DNA of 64,000 bases from Quillaja saponaria (GCA_029379385.1 CM055612.1:12400001-12464000), one strand, 5' to 3'; shown: positions 11,546 to 23,639, counted from the first letter of the stretch. The notes: generated by a model not told the origin, from the sequence alone. A program made the numbers and translations.

Positions 11546-13369
11546 ACAAAACCTAGATACCAAGTGCACCTTGCTTTGGTTACTCCTGAAATGGTTCATT
11601 AAGAAACACAGGTTGTATGGAGTAGTACTGGGTTTGTAGATGACTCAATTTGATCAATCCTTCAATAAAGTGATCTAGGGGTTATGGTTTTCAATTTATG
11701 TCCATTCTGATCTTGAATCTTTCTTCAATTTCTGTCCTCTTTCTTCTCCGTCTTGTTTTCAGCTTCCGATCAACTCTTTCTTTTGCAGACGATGGTGTCC
11801 ATTTCTTTACCAAAACTTATTTCGTTATTTACAAATAAAAGTAAGGCATATGTTAGTCTTGTTCTTTTTTCTTTTTATGTGTTTTCCTTGTCTGGGCGTG
11901 TTCATGGAAACTAAAGGGAAGTGTAAGAACTCAGTCAAAGATTGTAGATAAAGATGGAGATGGTGAGTAAGAGAAACACTAATTCTATGACACAACTCAT
12001 TGGCACCAATATTATATCTTCTTATGTTCTTGCTTATTTTCAAATCTCCATCCTCTGTCATCCTTATCATTCACGTCTTCTATCCTATCCCACTCAGATC
12101 TCTACTCTATGACTCTATCTGCTTATCCCTCAGAGCTAGAACAGATCTAGAGCAACATCACAATATTTGGATCCAAATCAAAGACCTTTTGAGTGTATCC
12201 AAAACTTATAATAATGTAAATTGAGGACAAAGGACCGTAGACTGAAAGGTCTCTGGTTTTGTAATCCACAAATACATCCTAGCACCCATATTTGAGAGTG
12301 TAGTTGAAAGAAAAATTCAAAAGACATTAAGAGGTTAAAACATAATTTCATTATTCTTTAACAGTTTCAGTAATAGATTATAAAGTTTGTTTGGTTGTGA
12401 TTCAATCATAATAAATTAGTAGTGTATATAGTAGCCACATCAGTTTGGGTATTTAAAACCTCACGAAATAGATGGGGTATATAATCCTCTAAATAAAAAA
12501 AATAGTAGTACAAAATAACAACTAAAAATAATTATGTAAAATAAAAACTCGTAAGTTATTTAAGAAAATAAAATATTTCTGTCATTAAAACACTTTTATA
12601 TACATAATATAGATATATTATATAATATTATATTATAATTCAAAACCTGAATTCATATATTTCAATTTGAATTCAAATAATTTAGTTCGAAATACATACC
12701 TAGTTGATGTCATATGCAACAAGAAGTGTCAATAATTTTCTTTCAATTGCCTCCAACAATTAACATATGACATTACAACTTTAAAGATCATTACTATAAT
12801 TACTTACCACTATAATTTAAATATAAAATTAATAAGCACTAAACTTTAAAATAATACAAAATTTAATTATAAATAGATATATCTACTTTCAGATTGATCG
12901 ATCATATTTGAAAACACTAATTTATACTGAATATTACATTCAAGAATGTAATATACCGTACATATAATATATTGTCACATCAAATTTTTGTTTTAGGGTC
13001 ACAACCTATTAATTGACATAAATTTATCTTTTTTTAAAATTCTCATTTACTTTATCTGGCTTGTCTTTCATTATTTCCATTTATTATTTTTCTTTGCTAC
13101 ATTTCATTTTTATTAGACTTTTTAATTTTTTTTACTGGATCACTTTCTTAAACATGTCGCATTTTTTGGTGTTTGTTTTCAATTCATCTTAAAAGTCTAA
13201 TATTTTTTTTAAATAATTTTCTTTTTACTCTATATAATTTTTTTTCTTTACTTCTAGTAAATTATATTTAAAAAATAATTAAAATTTGACCACAATTAAA
13301 TAATTAAAAAATATATTTATTAGCCGATAAACTTGAGAGTGCAAGTCACACTACCTACCTTCCTATTTT
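11546..13369. other. Intergenic, no gene recognised
   Basis: About 1.8 kb after the end of chromovirus B. The first part (to ~12300) is mixed composition with short open frames on both strands (for example 12070-11825 and 12000-12224) that resemble nothing I know. From ~12430 it is strongly AT-rich with T tracts. No repeat ends or RNA genes seen. Confidence 0.6.
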
Positions 13370-14001
13370 TTGGACCAAAAAAAAGAGTTTTAGCATAAAA
13401 TTCAACGTCGCCTTCCTTCAAAGGAAATGAAAACTTAAGGTCCAAGTCTCTCTCTTTCATTCCTATCTTCTCTCTAACATTCCCCGCTCCTTCATTGGAT
13501 ATGGATATGGAAACTTAAGGCCTAAGTCTCTCTCTTTCATTTACTGTACGATCAAAATCTAAAAGATTTTTGAGGTCCGCTACACTTTATATGTATCACA
13601 GTCTGCCCACTTCTCTAGTTTCACTCACTTTCCTCTGCCTCTGTCTCTTGCTTGTTCACTCAGCTGTCTGTCACTCTCACAGCGCGTGCTTTACTACCGC
13701 CGGTAATCGCCGGCGAAATCATCCATTTTCCGCTGCCGATCGCTTCAGATTCTCAGTTACTGCCTTGATCAAACTCGTTTCTCACTCCATTATTTTCTGT
13801 GTCTTTGTTCATGTTTCGATTTCTCTTCCATTACATTGTTCGAAGCTGATATGTTATCCACCTTCAAGAAGCTGAGTAGAATCGAAGCTGATATCTCTTC
13901 GCCTTTGCCTTGTTCACTATTCTTAAGTGAGATCCTCTTGATAGTCAGACATCTCTTTTAATTTCCTTTCTCTCTCTTTCTAAAGCTTGTCAGAACCAAA
14001 C
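13370..14001 (+). promoter_or_regulatory. Probable promoter and 5' UTR of the eIF2-alpha-like gene
   Basis: Composition changes to the CT-rich, GC-richer pattern of a plant 5' UTR. A ~82 bp direct repeat is visible: AACTTAAGGTCCAAGTCTC near 13432 and AACTTAAGGCCTAAGTCTC near 13513, each followed by TCTCTTTCATT. TCGAAGCTGATAT also occurs twice (near 13840 and 13882). A 101-codon frame at 13570-13875 is probably UTR sequence, not a protein. The ATG used downstream (14002) has a favourable AACATGGC context. Confidence 0.45.
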
Positions 14002-14224
14002 ATGGCAAATTACCTCCAGAAGGGTATGCTTGTTCGTTCTATCATGCGCAACGTTGCTGAGACTACGAGTATTGATATAGAGGTAATTAGGCTCAGTACT
14101 GATTGATTGTAATCTTAAATTGATCTTGTATTCTTGAAATTAATGGCTTGCTCGTGGTTACCTGTTCATTTGCTAAATTTGTGAGCATAATTGTTCTTCT
14201 TTTAATGCTGTGTCCTTTGGGCTG

Positions 14225-14428
14225 TGTTACAAACCCATTGGGTAGGGAATCTGCCTATAAATAAGGCCTAAGCACCTCTGTAATGATCGATCAATTGAAT
14301 GAATGAAATTTGGTCTCTGTCTGAGTAGTTAGTAGTTAGTTTCCCTTACCCACTCAATCTCTCCCGCTGCTTCCCTTGTTCCGTTGAATTCTTGGTGAGA
14401 TTTCCAATAAGACCTTTATGTCTTAACA
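14225..14428 (+). mobile_element. Short solo LTR in intron 1 of the eIF2-alpha fragment
   Basis: 204 bp element starting TGTTAC and ending TTAACA, with a TATA box CTATAAATAAGG at 14255-14266. The flanking 5 bp are GGCTG (14220-14224) and GGTTG (14429-14433), a target-site duplication with one transition. Size and form fit a small Copia or TRIM LTR. Its internal region has been lost by recombination. Confidence 0.6.
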
Positions 14429-16344
14429 GGTTGCCGAGTAGTGGTATTGATCACATGGTGCATTGTTGCTGTGCACCTTAGCATGGAGATAACTGAGGAG
14501 GAGAGCGATGAGTGACAAAATTTTTCTATTCTGCCATACATAATAGCTCTCTTCCTTTTTATATTGTTCTGTGCTGCAAATACTTATCAAAAATTACGAT
14601 GCTTCTTGGCTTGTTCATATTGTTTTTAGGACTTATACTTGTTAGATACTTGTTAGCGAGTTGATAAAGGAATAACATTTAATCAAATTGTTGCATTTTT
14701 GTTTTTCATAACTAATGATTTTATTAAAGAAAACAAAAACTTTGTACACAAGATGGGTACCGACAACCGACATATCCCGCCAAAGTAAACAAAACCAAAT
14801 CTACAAATTATAACTCAAACTTTGTGATGCGTAAACTGTTTGATTTTATCCTTGTTTATTAAAACTACATGTGATTCACTCGTTACAGGAATTGTATAAT
14901 CACATTGGATGGCCTTTATATTCGAAGTATGGCCATGCTTTTGAGGTATGTTTGATAATCACTTATTCGCTGTGTTTTTTTGGATTTATAATTGGTACCT
15001 GAACTATATTATGGTGCAGGCATTCAAAATAATCCTGACTGAGCCTGATTCAGTTTTAAATTCCCTCACTCGTGAAGTGAAAGAAGTTGGCCCTGATGGG
15101 AAGGAGGTAAATTTTGTTCCTCCCGACATTGTTCCACGCAAATCTTGTTCATGATTGTAAGCAATTATTTGTCATGCTTCATAGGAGATGAAGGTAGTTC
15201 TGGCAGTGTCTGAAGAAGTTCGAGAAGCGCTAATAAAAAATATTGAAAGACAGATGACACCCCAACCATTGAAGATTAGGGCTGATATTGAAATGAAATG
15301 TTTCCAGTTTGATGGTGTGCTTCACATTAAGGTCTTATTTGCATATTTGTTCCTTCTGTTTGCTATTAATGTAGGTGTCAACACTATTTTTTAATGTACT
15401 CGGTGCCTTGAGGAGGTTAGTGTTATGCTATTCTACTGTGCAGGACGCAATGCGGAAAGCTGAAGCTGCTGGAAATGATGACTGCCCTGTGAAAATTAAA
15501 CTTGTTACCCCCCCACTTTATGTTATTACCACTCAGACTCTTAATAAGGTTATTGATTTTGCACAAACTTATATGATCCATAGCTTAACACATACACAAT
15601 TTTCTCTTATGAATCACTTGTTTCCATTGAGATGATGGATTGATGAATTGTCACTCGGATATGTTTCCTATACCATGTCAGGGATAAATCTGAGTGGACT
15701 CTTTTTCCCAATCAATCCCCACCCCCATCCTCCCCATCTCTCTCTTTCCCCCCTCCCCCCAAAAAAGAAAAAAGGGAGATAATACAAAAACTCAAGTCAA
15801 GCAGTGAAGTCTAGCAGAAACAAATGCAACAAGGTTGGGGTGTTAGGAAATCAAAGTTATTTCTTCATATTCAATTTTGGATACACATTTTAGCTGTTCA
15901 AAAAAGAATCCAGGTTTTTAAAATTTGATTGTATGTTTTCATTATCCTATATCCTGAAATGTTCATGATCTTCTTTTGCCCTGCTAAACCTGCTAAATCA
16001 AACTACCCCTAGGAAGCCTTTTTTCAAAGTAGTTGCTGATTTGAAAACCTGCAATTATGGTTGGTGAGGTGTTTTGTGATGTCTCAAGTACAGGGACTGA
16101 ATTCTAGAACTTCAACTTGCGTACACCTCATTGCCTTTGCATGAATGATTCTGAAGTTTCTAGTTGTTTGTGGTATATTTTTGGTTTCTTATGTGTTAGT
16201 GGGTTTTGGAAATGAATATAGCACCTGTTGAGTGTATCAAATGAATTAAAGATTCGTTTGAAATAGTGACTAATGTGGGAACCAGTGCATCAGCGAGTGA
16301 TTTTCCTATTACGAGGTTTACACCAGAAGTCATTTTCTTTTTGC

Positions 16345-16395
16345 ATACAGTATGAGTCCCTTGGTGCATGTTTTTTCGCTGATGATAGTCTTATT
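16345..16395 (+). mobile_element. RTE-type LINE fragment in intron 5 (RT catalytic motif)
   Basis: The sequence around 16352-16390 reads LGACFFADDSLI in one frame, the catalytic block of RTE-clade reverse transcriptase. It is directly followed by the repeat unit carrying exon 6. The same piece occurs in the second gene copy at about 57740, where it continues further into LINE sequence. Confidence 0.5.
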
Positions 16396-16694
16396 TGGTG
16401 AGTATCTTTTTGGAGACATTTGCGAAGTGCAGTCAAAGAATGCATCTGGCAGATTTGCTAACAAATTACAGTTATTTTTGTTTTGTGCAGGAGAAAGGGA
16501 TATTAGTTCTCAAAAATGCTATCACAGCTTGCACTCAAGCAATAGAACAACACAAGGGGCAAACTTCTAGTAAAGGAGGCACCCAGAGTGCAGTGAGTGT
16601 TGATATTTCAGTATTTATTTGACATGTTTGGGTGAAATGATTACTAGTGTGGAATGTTTCTAATGGTCAATTGTGGTTTGATATCCTGCATCAG

Positions 16695-16885
16695 GTTGTC
16701 GGAAAGAAGACTAAAGAAAGTCAAAAACCTACGTCCGTATAAGTGGTGAGGAAAGACATGAGTATAAAAGGTTTAGAAGAAAACAGTCATGTACAAGAGT
16801 TAATGGAGGAATAGAACTCAGGGCGGATACCAACTAGTTTTGTGAGGATCAAACTAGCCTACCGGATTAAGGCTTCTTGTTGTTT
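16695..16885 (+). mobile_element. RTE-type LINE 3' end after exon 6
   Basis: Reads GKKTKESQKPT and, after a stop, VVRKDMSIKGLEEN: the conserved C-terminal tail of plant RTE elements. It is followed by the typical 3' end (GGATTAAGGCTTCTTGTTG at 16863-16881). This replaces the true eIF2-alpha 3' exons. A splice acceptor at 16694 could add 15 LINE-derived codons before a stop at 16740. Confidence 0.6.
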
Positions 16886-17132
16886 TATGTATTAGTGTGT
16901 GCCTCTGTCACGCGACCTGTGTAGATCGTAGTATTGGCTTTCCCACTTTCAATGTGAAAATTCACTATTAAATTGCCTTCTGAAATCTGAATATTTTAAA
17001 TTCTGTTATATGGGTTCAGTTTTATGAGGCTGGAATGTGGTGAGTATCATCTTGGAGACATTTGTGGAGTGCTGTCAAAGAATCCAACTGGCAGTTTTGC
17101 TAACGAATTATGATTGTTTTTGTTTTGTGCAG

Positions 17133-17237
17133 GAGAAAGGGATATTGGTTCTCAACAATGCTATCACAGCTTGCACTCAAGCAATAGAACAACACAAGGG
17201 GAAACTTGTAGTAAAGGATGCCAGCAATGAGTGTTGA
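17133..17237 (+). pseudogene. Tandem duplicate of eIF2-alpha exon 6
   Basis: Second copy of exon 6 inside a repeat unit (about 17036-17340) that matches 16390-16690, including the TTTTGTGCAG acceptor. It reads EKGILVLNNAITACTQAIEQ and keeps the undisturbed HKGKLVVKD frame, ending in a stop at 17235. The unit is cut at 17340 by the next transposon. Confidence 0.75.
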
Positions 17238-17340
17238 TATTTCAGTACTTATTTCGATGATAACTTGCATTTTGTTTGAGATGTTTAGGTGAAATGATTA
17301 CTAAGTAGAATGTTTCTAATGGTCAATTGTGGTCTGATAT

Positions 17341-17683
17341 TGTTGGACATAAGCAGAGGAAGGTAATGCGACTTGGAAAGAGAATACCAGAGAAGGAAAT
17401 CTGAATTCTGTATTTTAATGATGGGGATAGGCTTATATTTTTCTGATTGATCTTGCCTTCTACAAACCTCCTTTTATAGTAGTCCAAGACTCCTCTAGAT
17501 CACTAGTAATAAATGCAGTGCATTAAGTTAGATGTATGAATCTACAAGTACATCAAGACTTAAATGAACTAGTACATGTAATAAGAAAATAAATGAATGA
17601 ATTGATGCATTAAACTAGATATTTTCATACATAATTCTGAAAATTTTAGTACTCCAAGCTTTTGTCTAAATTGAAGAAACTTG
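17341..17683 (-). mobile_element. Possible Copia-type LTR, - strand
   Basis: Begins at TGTTGGACATAAGC exactly where the exon-6 repeat unit is broken. On the - strand it has a TATA box CTATAAAAGG at 17480-17471 and ends ...CTTATGTCCAACA, like a Copia LTR. The other end is not clear (no convincing TG terminus), so this is tentative. Confidence 0.4.
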
Positions 17684-17868
17684 TCTGTAGAAGCTGATAA
17701 TTGCTAGAGATGTGATTTTTGATGAGTCAAAAGCATGGGAATGGAGTGGAGTTCAAGCTGAATCAAGATTTGAAGAAGTTTGAGAAGATCAAGATCAACG
17801 AATGAGTCAATCAAATGCAAATTTGTCATCCTCAAAAGTCTAAATTTAGATTCTTCTCAAAGATCCGG
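17684..17868 (+). pseudogene. Copia pol, left part (integrase C-terminus)
   Basis: Reads KLIIARDVIFDESKAWEW at about 17696-17749, the hallmark end of Ty1-copia integrase, followed by a linker. It is interrupted at 17869 by the chromovirus LTR and resumes at 27411 with the RT domain. Confidence 0.75.
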
Positions 17869-20760
17869 TGTCACACTCCTCACGAAGGTATGGTTGACCG
17901 AAAAATTGAGCAACTAATCTTCCGTGACCCTGACTTCACCCTAATTAAACACATAAGACAATTATTGACTATAAATAAGAAGTAGGTCACGGTGAACTAA
18001 CTTAAAAATATCTTTAAATTATAAATACGTAATACTTAAACTAAAAAATTCGATAGAGATTCTCCTTCCATGTCTTAAAATACAAACATATATAACCTGA
18101 TTACAGGCAACTAGTCACCTAACAACAACAACATACTCAGGGGAACTCTGCTCCCAATATCCCATAACCAATACAAATAAGCTAATGTATGAAACAACAT
18201 ATAACAACTCAAAGACTAGAATGTGATTGCAACTTCGTCCCGTGGCTTCAAGTGTGTGACTCGGGAGGTATACTTTGCTACAGAGGAATCGACAAGTCAA
18301 GTGCCTCTAGGTGATGAACTCTAACGTCTTGATACTAAAAAATATAAAAAATAAAAAAAAAAACAAAGAAAAGTGAGTCACAAAGACTCAGTTAATGAAA
18401 TATGTACCCTTCGAGCACTAGCATCAAACAAACATGGATAATAAATATGTACATATAGTCATTATTAGGAATGACATCTATCCTATCATTTAATATAGCA
18501 CAAACATTTACACTTAATCAAATACACTTAAATCGATATTAGTTCTACATACATGAAACAGTAGTTTAAACAATTCATTTCAAGTATGCATTACCAATAA
18601 GTCACACAAAAGGGCCAAGTGGAGTAACTCAATACCTACACACCAAATGTCCTCCCACTAGACAGTTTTTGCGCTCGCACACTAATATAATTCCCCGTAC
18701 AATCCATCTTGCAGGGTTGAGTTACTCGAGTATTTAAAATCATATATCAATAATCAAATAAAATATCCTACATGCACCTAGAATTCATTCATTATATAAA
18801 AACATTTTTGAAGAAAACTCAATTTCACTACCCTTTATCAAACATAGACAAAATTTACATATCAAGCATAATGACAATTTCACAAACCAAATACAATTCC
18901 AAGAACCTTAATGCTATAATACTTATTCCAATATAAATTTACATACAAACATATTCATTTCATGCATACCTAGTCAAACACACCTACTAATCTAGCAACC
19001 AAAGAATACATAGTTCACTCACAAGGCTCAAGAATGTGGCTCGTCGGTTTGCCTAGTTTGCAAAGGTGTCGAAATGTCCTCTATACGGTTTGGAATTGAA
19101 AATCATAAGCTTATATATTATTTAAAATAATCACTTTATAGCTAACACCATAATTCTTTAATTTCTCACGTGTACTAGTGTATAACTTATTAATTGATGA
19201 CCAATTCTCTTTAACATTCATCGAATATCTTAATGAATATTTTAATTTTTCTTGTATAAGTAAATATGTGGATCTATAGATATATGCACCTAGAAATTCC
19301 ATTCTATTTATCCTATAATGTTAACCACATCTTAACTATAAATTTTCAAGTTCAGTTAATTACTTCCATTCATCCAAGAACTTAAATTCCACCATTTGAC
19401 TTAAACACAAATAAATTCCATATGTCCCTACTTAAATATTTAACTATCATCTTCTTTATAAATTAACCCCTATGCACATAATAACCCTTGAGCTCTATTA
19501 GGCAATTCATCAAACACTCAATATGCACACTTTACTTTAAGTTACATATATATGCGCGCGCACACACATATATATACTTCTTAATTAGTCAATACAATTT
19601 TGTTAACCTATAACCTACTCATGTTCTAATTATGAGTGCATGCAACTTCCAAAGCTTGATTTCCAACAATTACATAACTATCCTACATAACTTTATGTTA
19701 CCAAGTTTTCATATATATATTTAATTTAGATCAATTAATCATAATAACTCAGACTTGAATCAAAATAAATTTCAACACAGTTCATCCTTAAGCTTCTTGC
19801 CAACCCCTTCTAAAATCCTAACCTTATACTCTTAGTTATCTCTACTCAATTTCATAACTAGTTATCACCATCAACAAGAAAGTATTCCAAGACATTAATT
19901 TAAGAGAATAAAATTAGGAATCACCTTACCTAAGCAAAGTAAGGCTGCATCAACAAGAAAGTATTCCAAGGCATTAATTTAAGAGAATAAAATTAGGAAT
20001 CACCTTACCTAAGTAAAGCAAGGCTGCAGCCTTAGCCTTGCTATCCATACACCTTAACCCCTTTGGCCAAGAAGAAGCCTATACCCTCCAAAATAAGGAC
20101 GGCTAGAGCAAAGAACCTCAAAGGTAGCTACTGGAGAGAACTTCACCCACGGCTTCAACAAGTTGAGAAGCTGGGCATGTTGGCAGGTTGGGTACAGCAA
20201 CTCAGGTCCAGTTCCTAGCTCCAATTTCCTCATAGCAACTCCTATAAGAAGGGCTGGCTTGCAGTATATCCAGCTTCAACCACCGCTGCCACAAGGGCGC
20301 ATAGATCAAACGGTTTTTCCCTCATAACAGAGTGAGACGTGAGCTGCCCAAGACCAAGATCAGAACCCTCTAATAGCTCACCAAAACCAAAGGAATGGCA
20401 AGGACAAAGAAGGAGGAGAGAAGGTGTTTCAAAGAAGGAAGACTCCATGGCTGGAACAATGAAGAGGTATGGCGGTGAAAGGGTGAAGTGCAGAGGATAT
20501 AAACAATAAAAGAAATAGGACAAAGTTAAAGAAGCAAAGTCTAAGTCAATGGTATTATTTTATTTATTTAGTATTTTATTTTTTATTTTTTTTAAAACTT
20601 GTGGCTGGGATTTAGTCATTGTTGTAAGTGTGTATATATTTATTATATTTATATATATATATATTCATAACTACTCGATGCCTTTAGTTACGCACTTATT
20701 TTATTTATTTATCAATACAATCACATAATTTAATTCTTGCATTCCATATATATATATATA
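17869..20760 (-). mobile_element. Solo chromovirus LTR C, left part
   Basis: Starts TGTCACACTCC at 17869 with the same order of blocks as the other - strand LTRs (TGAGTCACAAAGACTCA at 18374-18390; a GC-richer block at 20030-20540). It is interrupted at a TA run (20747-20760) by pararetrovirus 2 and finishes at 27410 (...GGTTATAACA). Intact length would be about 3.0 kb. No internal region is present, so it is a solo LTR inserted in Copia pol. The flanking 5-mers are TCCGG and TTAGG, only 3 of 5 identical. Confidence 0.75.
19870..20027 (+). repeat. 79 bp tandem duplication inside LTR C
   Basis: ATCAACAAGAAAGTATTCCA at 19870 is repeated at 19949, and the whole ~79 bp unit (to AAGGCTGC) is duplicated with only a few differences, so the duplication is recent. 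It is not seen in the other LTRs of the window. Confidence 0.85.
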
Positions 20761-20769
20761 CACATAATG

Positions 20770-21087
20770 AAAGATCGGTGAGACTCTAAGAGCAGGAGAA
20801 AGATCATAGGATAGTGAAGTAGGGATCAGCATGACTACTAAGTAGATTATGCTATGTAATGCATAAATTAAAAATAGAAATATAAGACAAAAATTAAAAG
20901 AGAAGAGAAGTGGTGGTAGTCCGCAAGCTAATTCGAGGAAGGAAAATGCATAAATTAAAAGGAAAGAGAAGTGACAGTAGTCCGCTCGCTAATCGAGGAG
21001 AAGGATATGCATAAATTAAAGACATAAATAAAATGTTATTGGTAATATTCAAAACAGAATAATACAGGTGAAAGACAACTCCGGAGG
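20770..21087 (+). repeat. Pararetrovirus 2: left terminal inverted repeat
   Basis: About 318 bp whose reverse complement is found at 26963-27278 (for example TATTCAAAACAGAATAATAC near 21046 matches the opposite strand near 27000). It contains three copies of GCATAAATTAAA (20861, 20948, 21009) and AGTCCGC...GCTAAT, so it is itself a minisatellite with units of about 60-87 bp. Confidence 0.8.
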
Positions 21088-23440
21088 TTCTCAGCAAGGA
21101 ATTCTTATTCGTCTAGATACTCTTGTTCTTCAATTCCCTCAACAATTCATCTTCAAGGTTTAGAAAATACATATACGATTCTTAGAGCTTTATACACCAA
21201 ATAAAATGACAATCAATATGAGAAACCTCATTCTCCTACTTTTTCATCTTTAAATGATAACCTGGGGATCAATACAATTCAAACTATTTTTAAATGGATA
21301 AAGAATCCCTTAGAAAAGATTTGTATTAAGAAAAACACAATCTTGAAAGAACTTGGTTTTTTTGAAAAATTTACCGGTTCTATTCAAAATATATATTACA
21401 AATTCATGGAAACTTATAAAATTCATATTCCGTTCTTTGAATGGTTTGAAGTTATGAAAGGGAAAAGGGTATCAATTATCCTTTCTCCAAATACATAAAT
21501 GTTAATACTCAAAAAATAAGAAATTGGATAACTTATAAGGATAAAATTATTAATTCAGTTTTTCCTCCTTATAAGTCTCTAAAAATTCCTTGTCCAAAAT
21601 CCTGCTAGAAAAATAGTTTTTGTACCAGTAATTCATTTTACAAAAAAAAAATTTAACTAAAATAGTTAATTCTAAAGACATTCAATCTCTTTATGAGCAA
21701 AATAATTGCATCAATTATTATCTTCAAGCTATAAGAGATTATCTCTCTGAATCCAAACCAAATCTGCAATTTGAAAATCTTATTCTTATTCCTTACCAGA
21801 TTCCCATAAAGATTAAAAAAAGAATTAGGTTCTAGTTCTCGATCTTATTCTCAACATGAACTTCTTAACAAAATCTCTAAACAAATTATCCATATAGAAA
21901 TAAATATTGTTCTTGACACTACTCAACAAACTAATTCCTCTCTTACGATTAACAATTTAAGTGATACATATTCTGTATCCAAACAAACTAATGATTCTAG
22001 AAAAATTTTCCAGAAAGAAATTAATCAGATTCAAAATGTCAATTGGCAAAAGCCACAAAAATTGTATTATCCTAGGGATTCTCCTTCTGTGACTAAGGGA
22101 TTCTCCTTCTGACTTAGTCACAGAAGAAAAATCTCAGATAATTAATAATTTTTTAAGTGCAAACAACATTTATGAATAGAACATAGATGACCAATCTGAA
22201 TACAATATTCTTAACAAATGACCATGGTAAGTGCTTCTTATCAGATCTCTCACACTTGTTCCAACCAATCTATCCTTATTATTTTAATAGCCTGATTTTA
22301 CTGGTCAATTAAAAGAATGGTGGGATTAACACCTCACTGAAGATAAGCGAACCAAATAAACTTAGCCACCAAAAATGATATTAAAGGAAACCATCTCCTT
22401 AACGAAGAAGGAAATCAAATTCAAGATTCCATAAATACTCTTATTTACTCTATCACAAAACATTTAATCGAAGATCCGTCTATATGGCGTGACAAATCTA
22501 TTGAACTCATTTCCAATCTTAAGTGTTGTACCCTTGCCAACTTTAGGCAGTATAAAGATACCTTTTTCATTAAAGTCTTCTTTAGATCCGATAGTAATCA
22601 ACATTTTTGGAAATAAAAATTTCTAGTTAGTCTTTCTCGTTCTTTAGAAGACAAAGTTAGAGAAAAAAATAAGAAATATTAACAATGGAATTATTTCATA
22701 TGAACAATTAATTTATGGAAGTTTGCAGTTATGTCCAGAAATTTGTTTTAAAATTTTGTCAAGACGATAAAATACAAGAACAATTAGCCAAAGAAAATCC
22801 TTATTACTTAAAGATTTAGGAAGTTTCTGTTCTCAATATAGTTTTGATTTTCCTCAAAATTCATTCGAACAAAAAAAGAAATATCATTATGAACTTCCTA
22901 AAACTTACGAAATATCTTCCAAAAATAGAGTTGGCAAAAAAATTCACAAACACAAAAATCATAAATGGGCTCTTCAATATTTTTAAAATAAAGATAAACC
23001 ACCTGTTAACTGTTTTAAATACAACATACCAGGTCATATTGCAAAATACTACAAAATTACAAAGAAAATCAAAGCTTTAAATATCGATGAAGGTCTTCTA
23101 GCTCAATTTGATTGTCTTCTAGGTGAAGATTCGTCTGATAGTGAAGCTCAAGCCTCTTTTGATATTGAAGAAATTAACCAAATCCAAAATGATGACGAAG
23201 GCCTCTTCAGATTCATCTCCAGAAACTCTTGAATGTAATGTTCTCACTAGAGAACAAGATCTTTTCTTTGAAGTCATTACTAGCCTTCCAAATAATGAAA
23301 ATAAGAAAATTATCTTTACAAACCCTAGAAACCCCAGAAAAACGAAGCAAACATGCTTATAATCTTTCAATAGTTGCTAACTCTTTTAATCTAAAAGACG
23401 CTTTTATCTATATTCAACTCTGAGATAAAATCTGTAACTC
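21088..23440 (+). pseudogene. Pararetrovirus 2: coat-protein region with zinc knuckle
   Basis: Degraded N-terminal part of the viral polyprotein. Stretches such as IQTIFKWIKNPLEKICI near 21270-21325 precede a coat-protein-like block at about 22290-22650 (GQLKEWWD; IWRDKSIELISNLKC; FRQYKDTFF). A zinc knuckle follows at 23011-23052 (CFKYNIPGHIAKYY), in which the second and fourth metal ligands, normally Cys, are both Tyr. An acidic segment follows (GEDSSDSEAQ at 23123-23152). I did not find a convincing movement protein. Multiple stops and frameshifts. The coat-zinc finger-protease-RT order is that of caulimovirids. Confidence 0.7.
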
Positions 23441-23639
23441 TTCAACATCTTCAGCATGAAGTTTCAAAATCAAAACTCAAAACTGAAGTCAAATATCTCA
23501 AAATTCAACAAGAAGAAAATATTTTAGCAATCCAACTCCTTTAAAAAGAAAGGAAAAATCAGTCTTTTAAGACATACTCATCAAAATATTCTGAGTCTTT
23601 CTCTTCAGGATGAAAACTTGGATATTTCTGCTAATGATT

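Larger units (their letters stand above)
14002..16592 (+). pseudogene. eIF2-alpha (eIF2 subunit 1)-like gene fragment, spliced, both ends lost
   Basis: Exons with GT...AG introns: 14002-14082, 14889-14945, 15020-15106, 15185-15331, 15444-15548, 16491-16592. All are phase 0, 193 codons in total. Readable blocks: MLVRSIMRNVAE, LYNHIGWPLYSKYGHAFEA, LTREVKEVGPDGKE, MTPQPLKIRADIEMKCFQFD, AAGNDDCPVKIKLV, and LKNAITACTQAIEQHKG. These are the helical and C-terminal alpha-beta domains of plant eIF2-alpha, the GTP/Met-tRNA carrier subunit of translation initiation. Two things are missing: the N-terminal S1 domain, which carries the stress-kinase serine (the ATG fuses almost directly to the helical domain), and the acidic C-terminus. 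In exon 6 an extra C near 16560 shifts the frame compared with the copies at 17133 and 58599. Downstream sequence is LINE, not eIF2-alpha. A truncated expressed protein is possible but a pseudogene is more likely. Confidence 0.8.

Noticed and set aside
13570..13875. 101-codon open frame upstream of the eIF2-alpha fragment
   Set aside because: Low-complexity Ser/Leu/His content from CT-rich UTR-like DNA, no recognisable domain, and placed before the better supported ATG at 14002.
16695..16742. Seventh eIF2-alpha exon
   Set aside because: A splice acceptor and open frame exist and one frame faintly resembles eIF2-alpha, but the following sequence continues as an RTE LINE C-terminus with the LINE 3' tail, so it is LINE.
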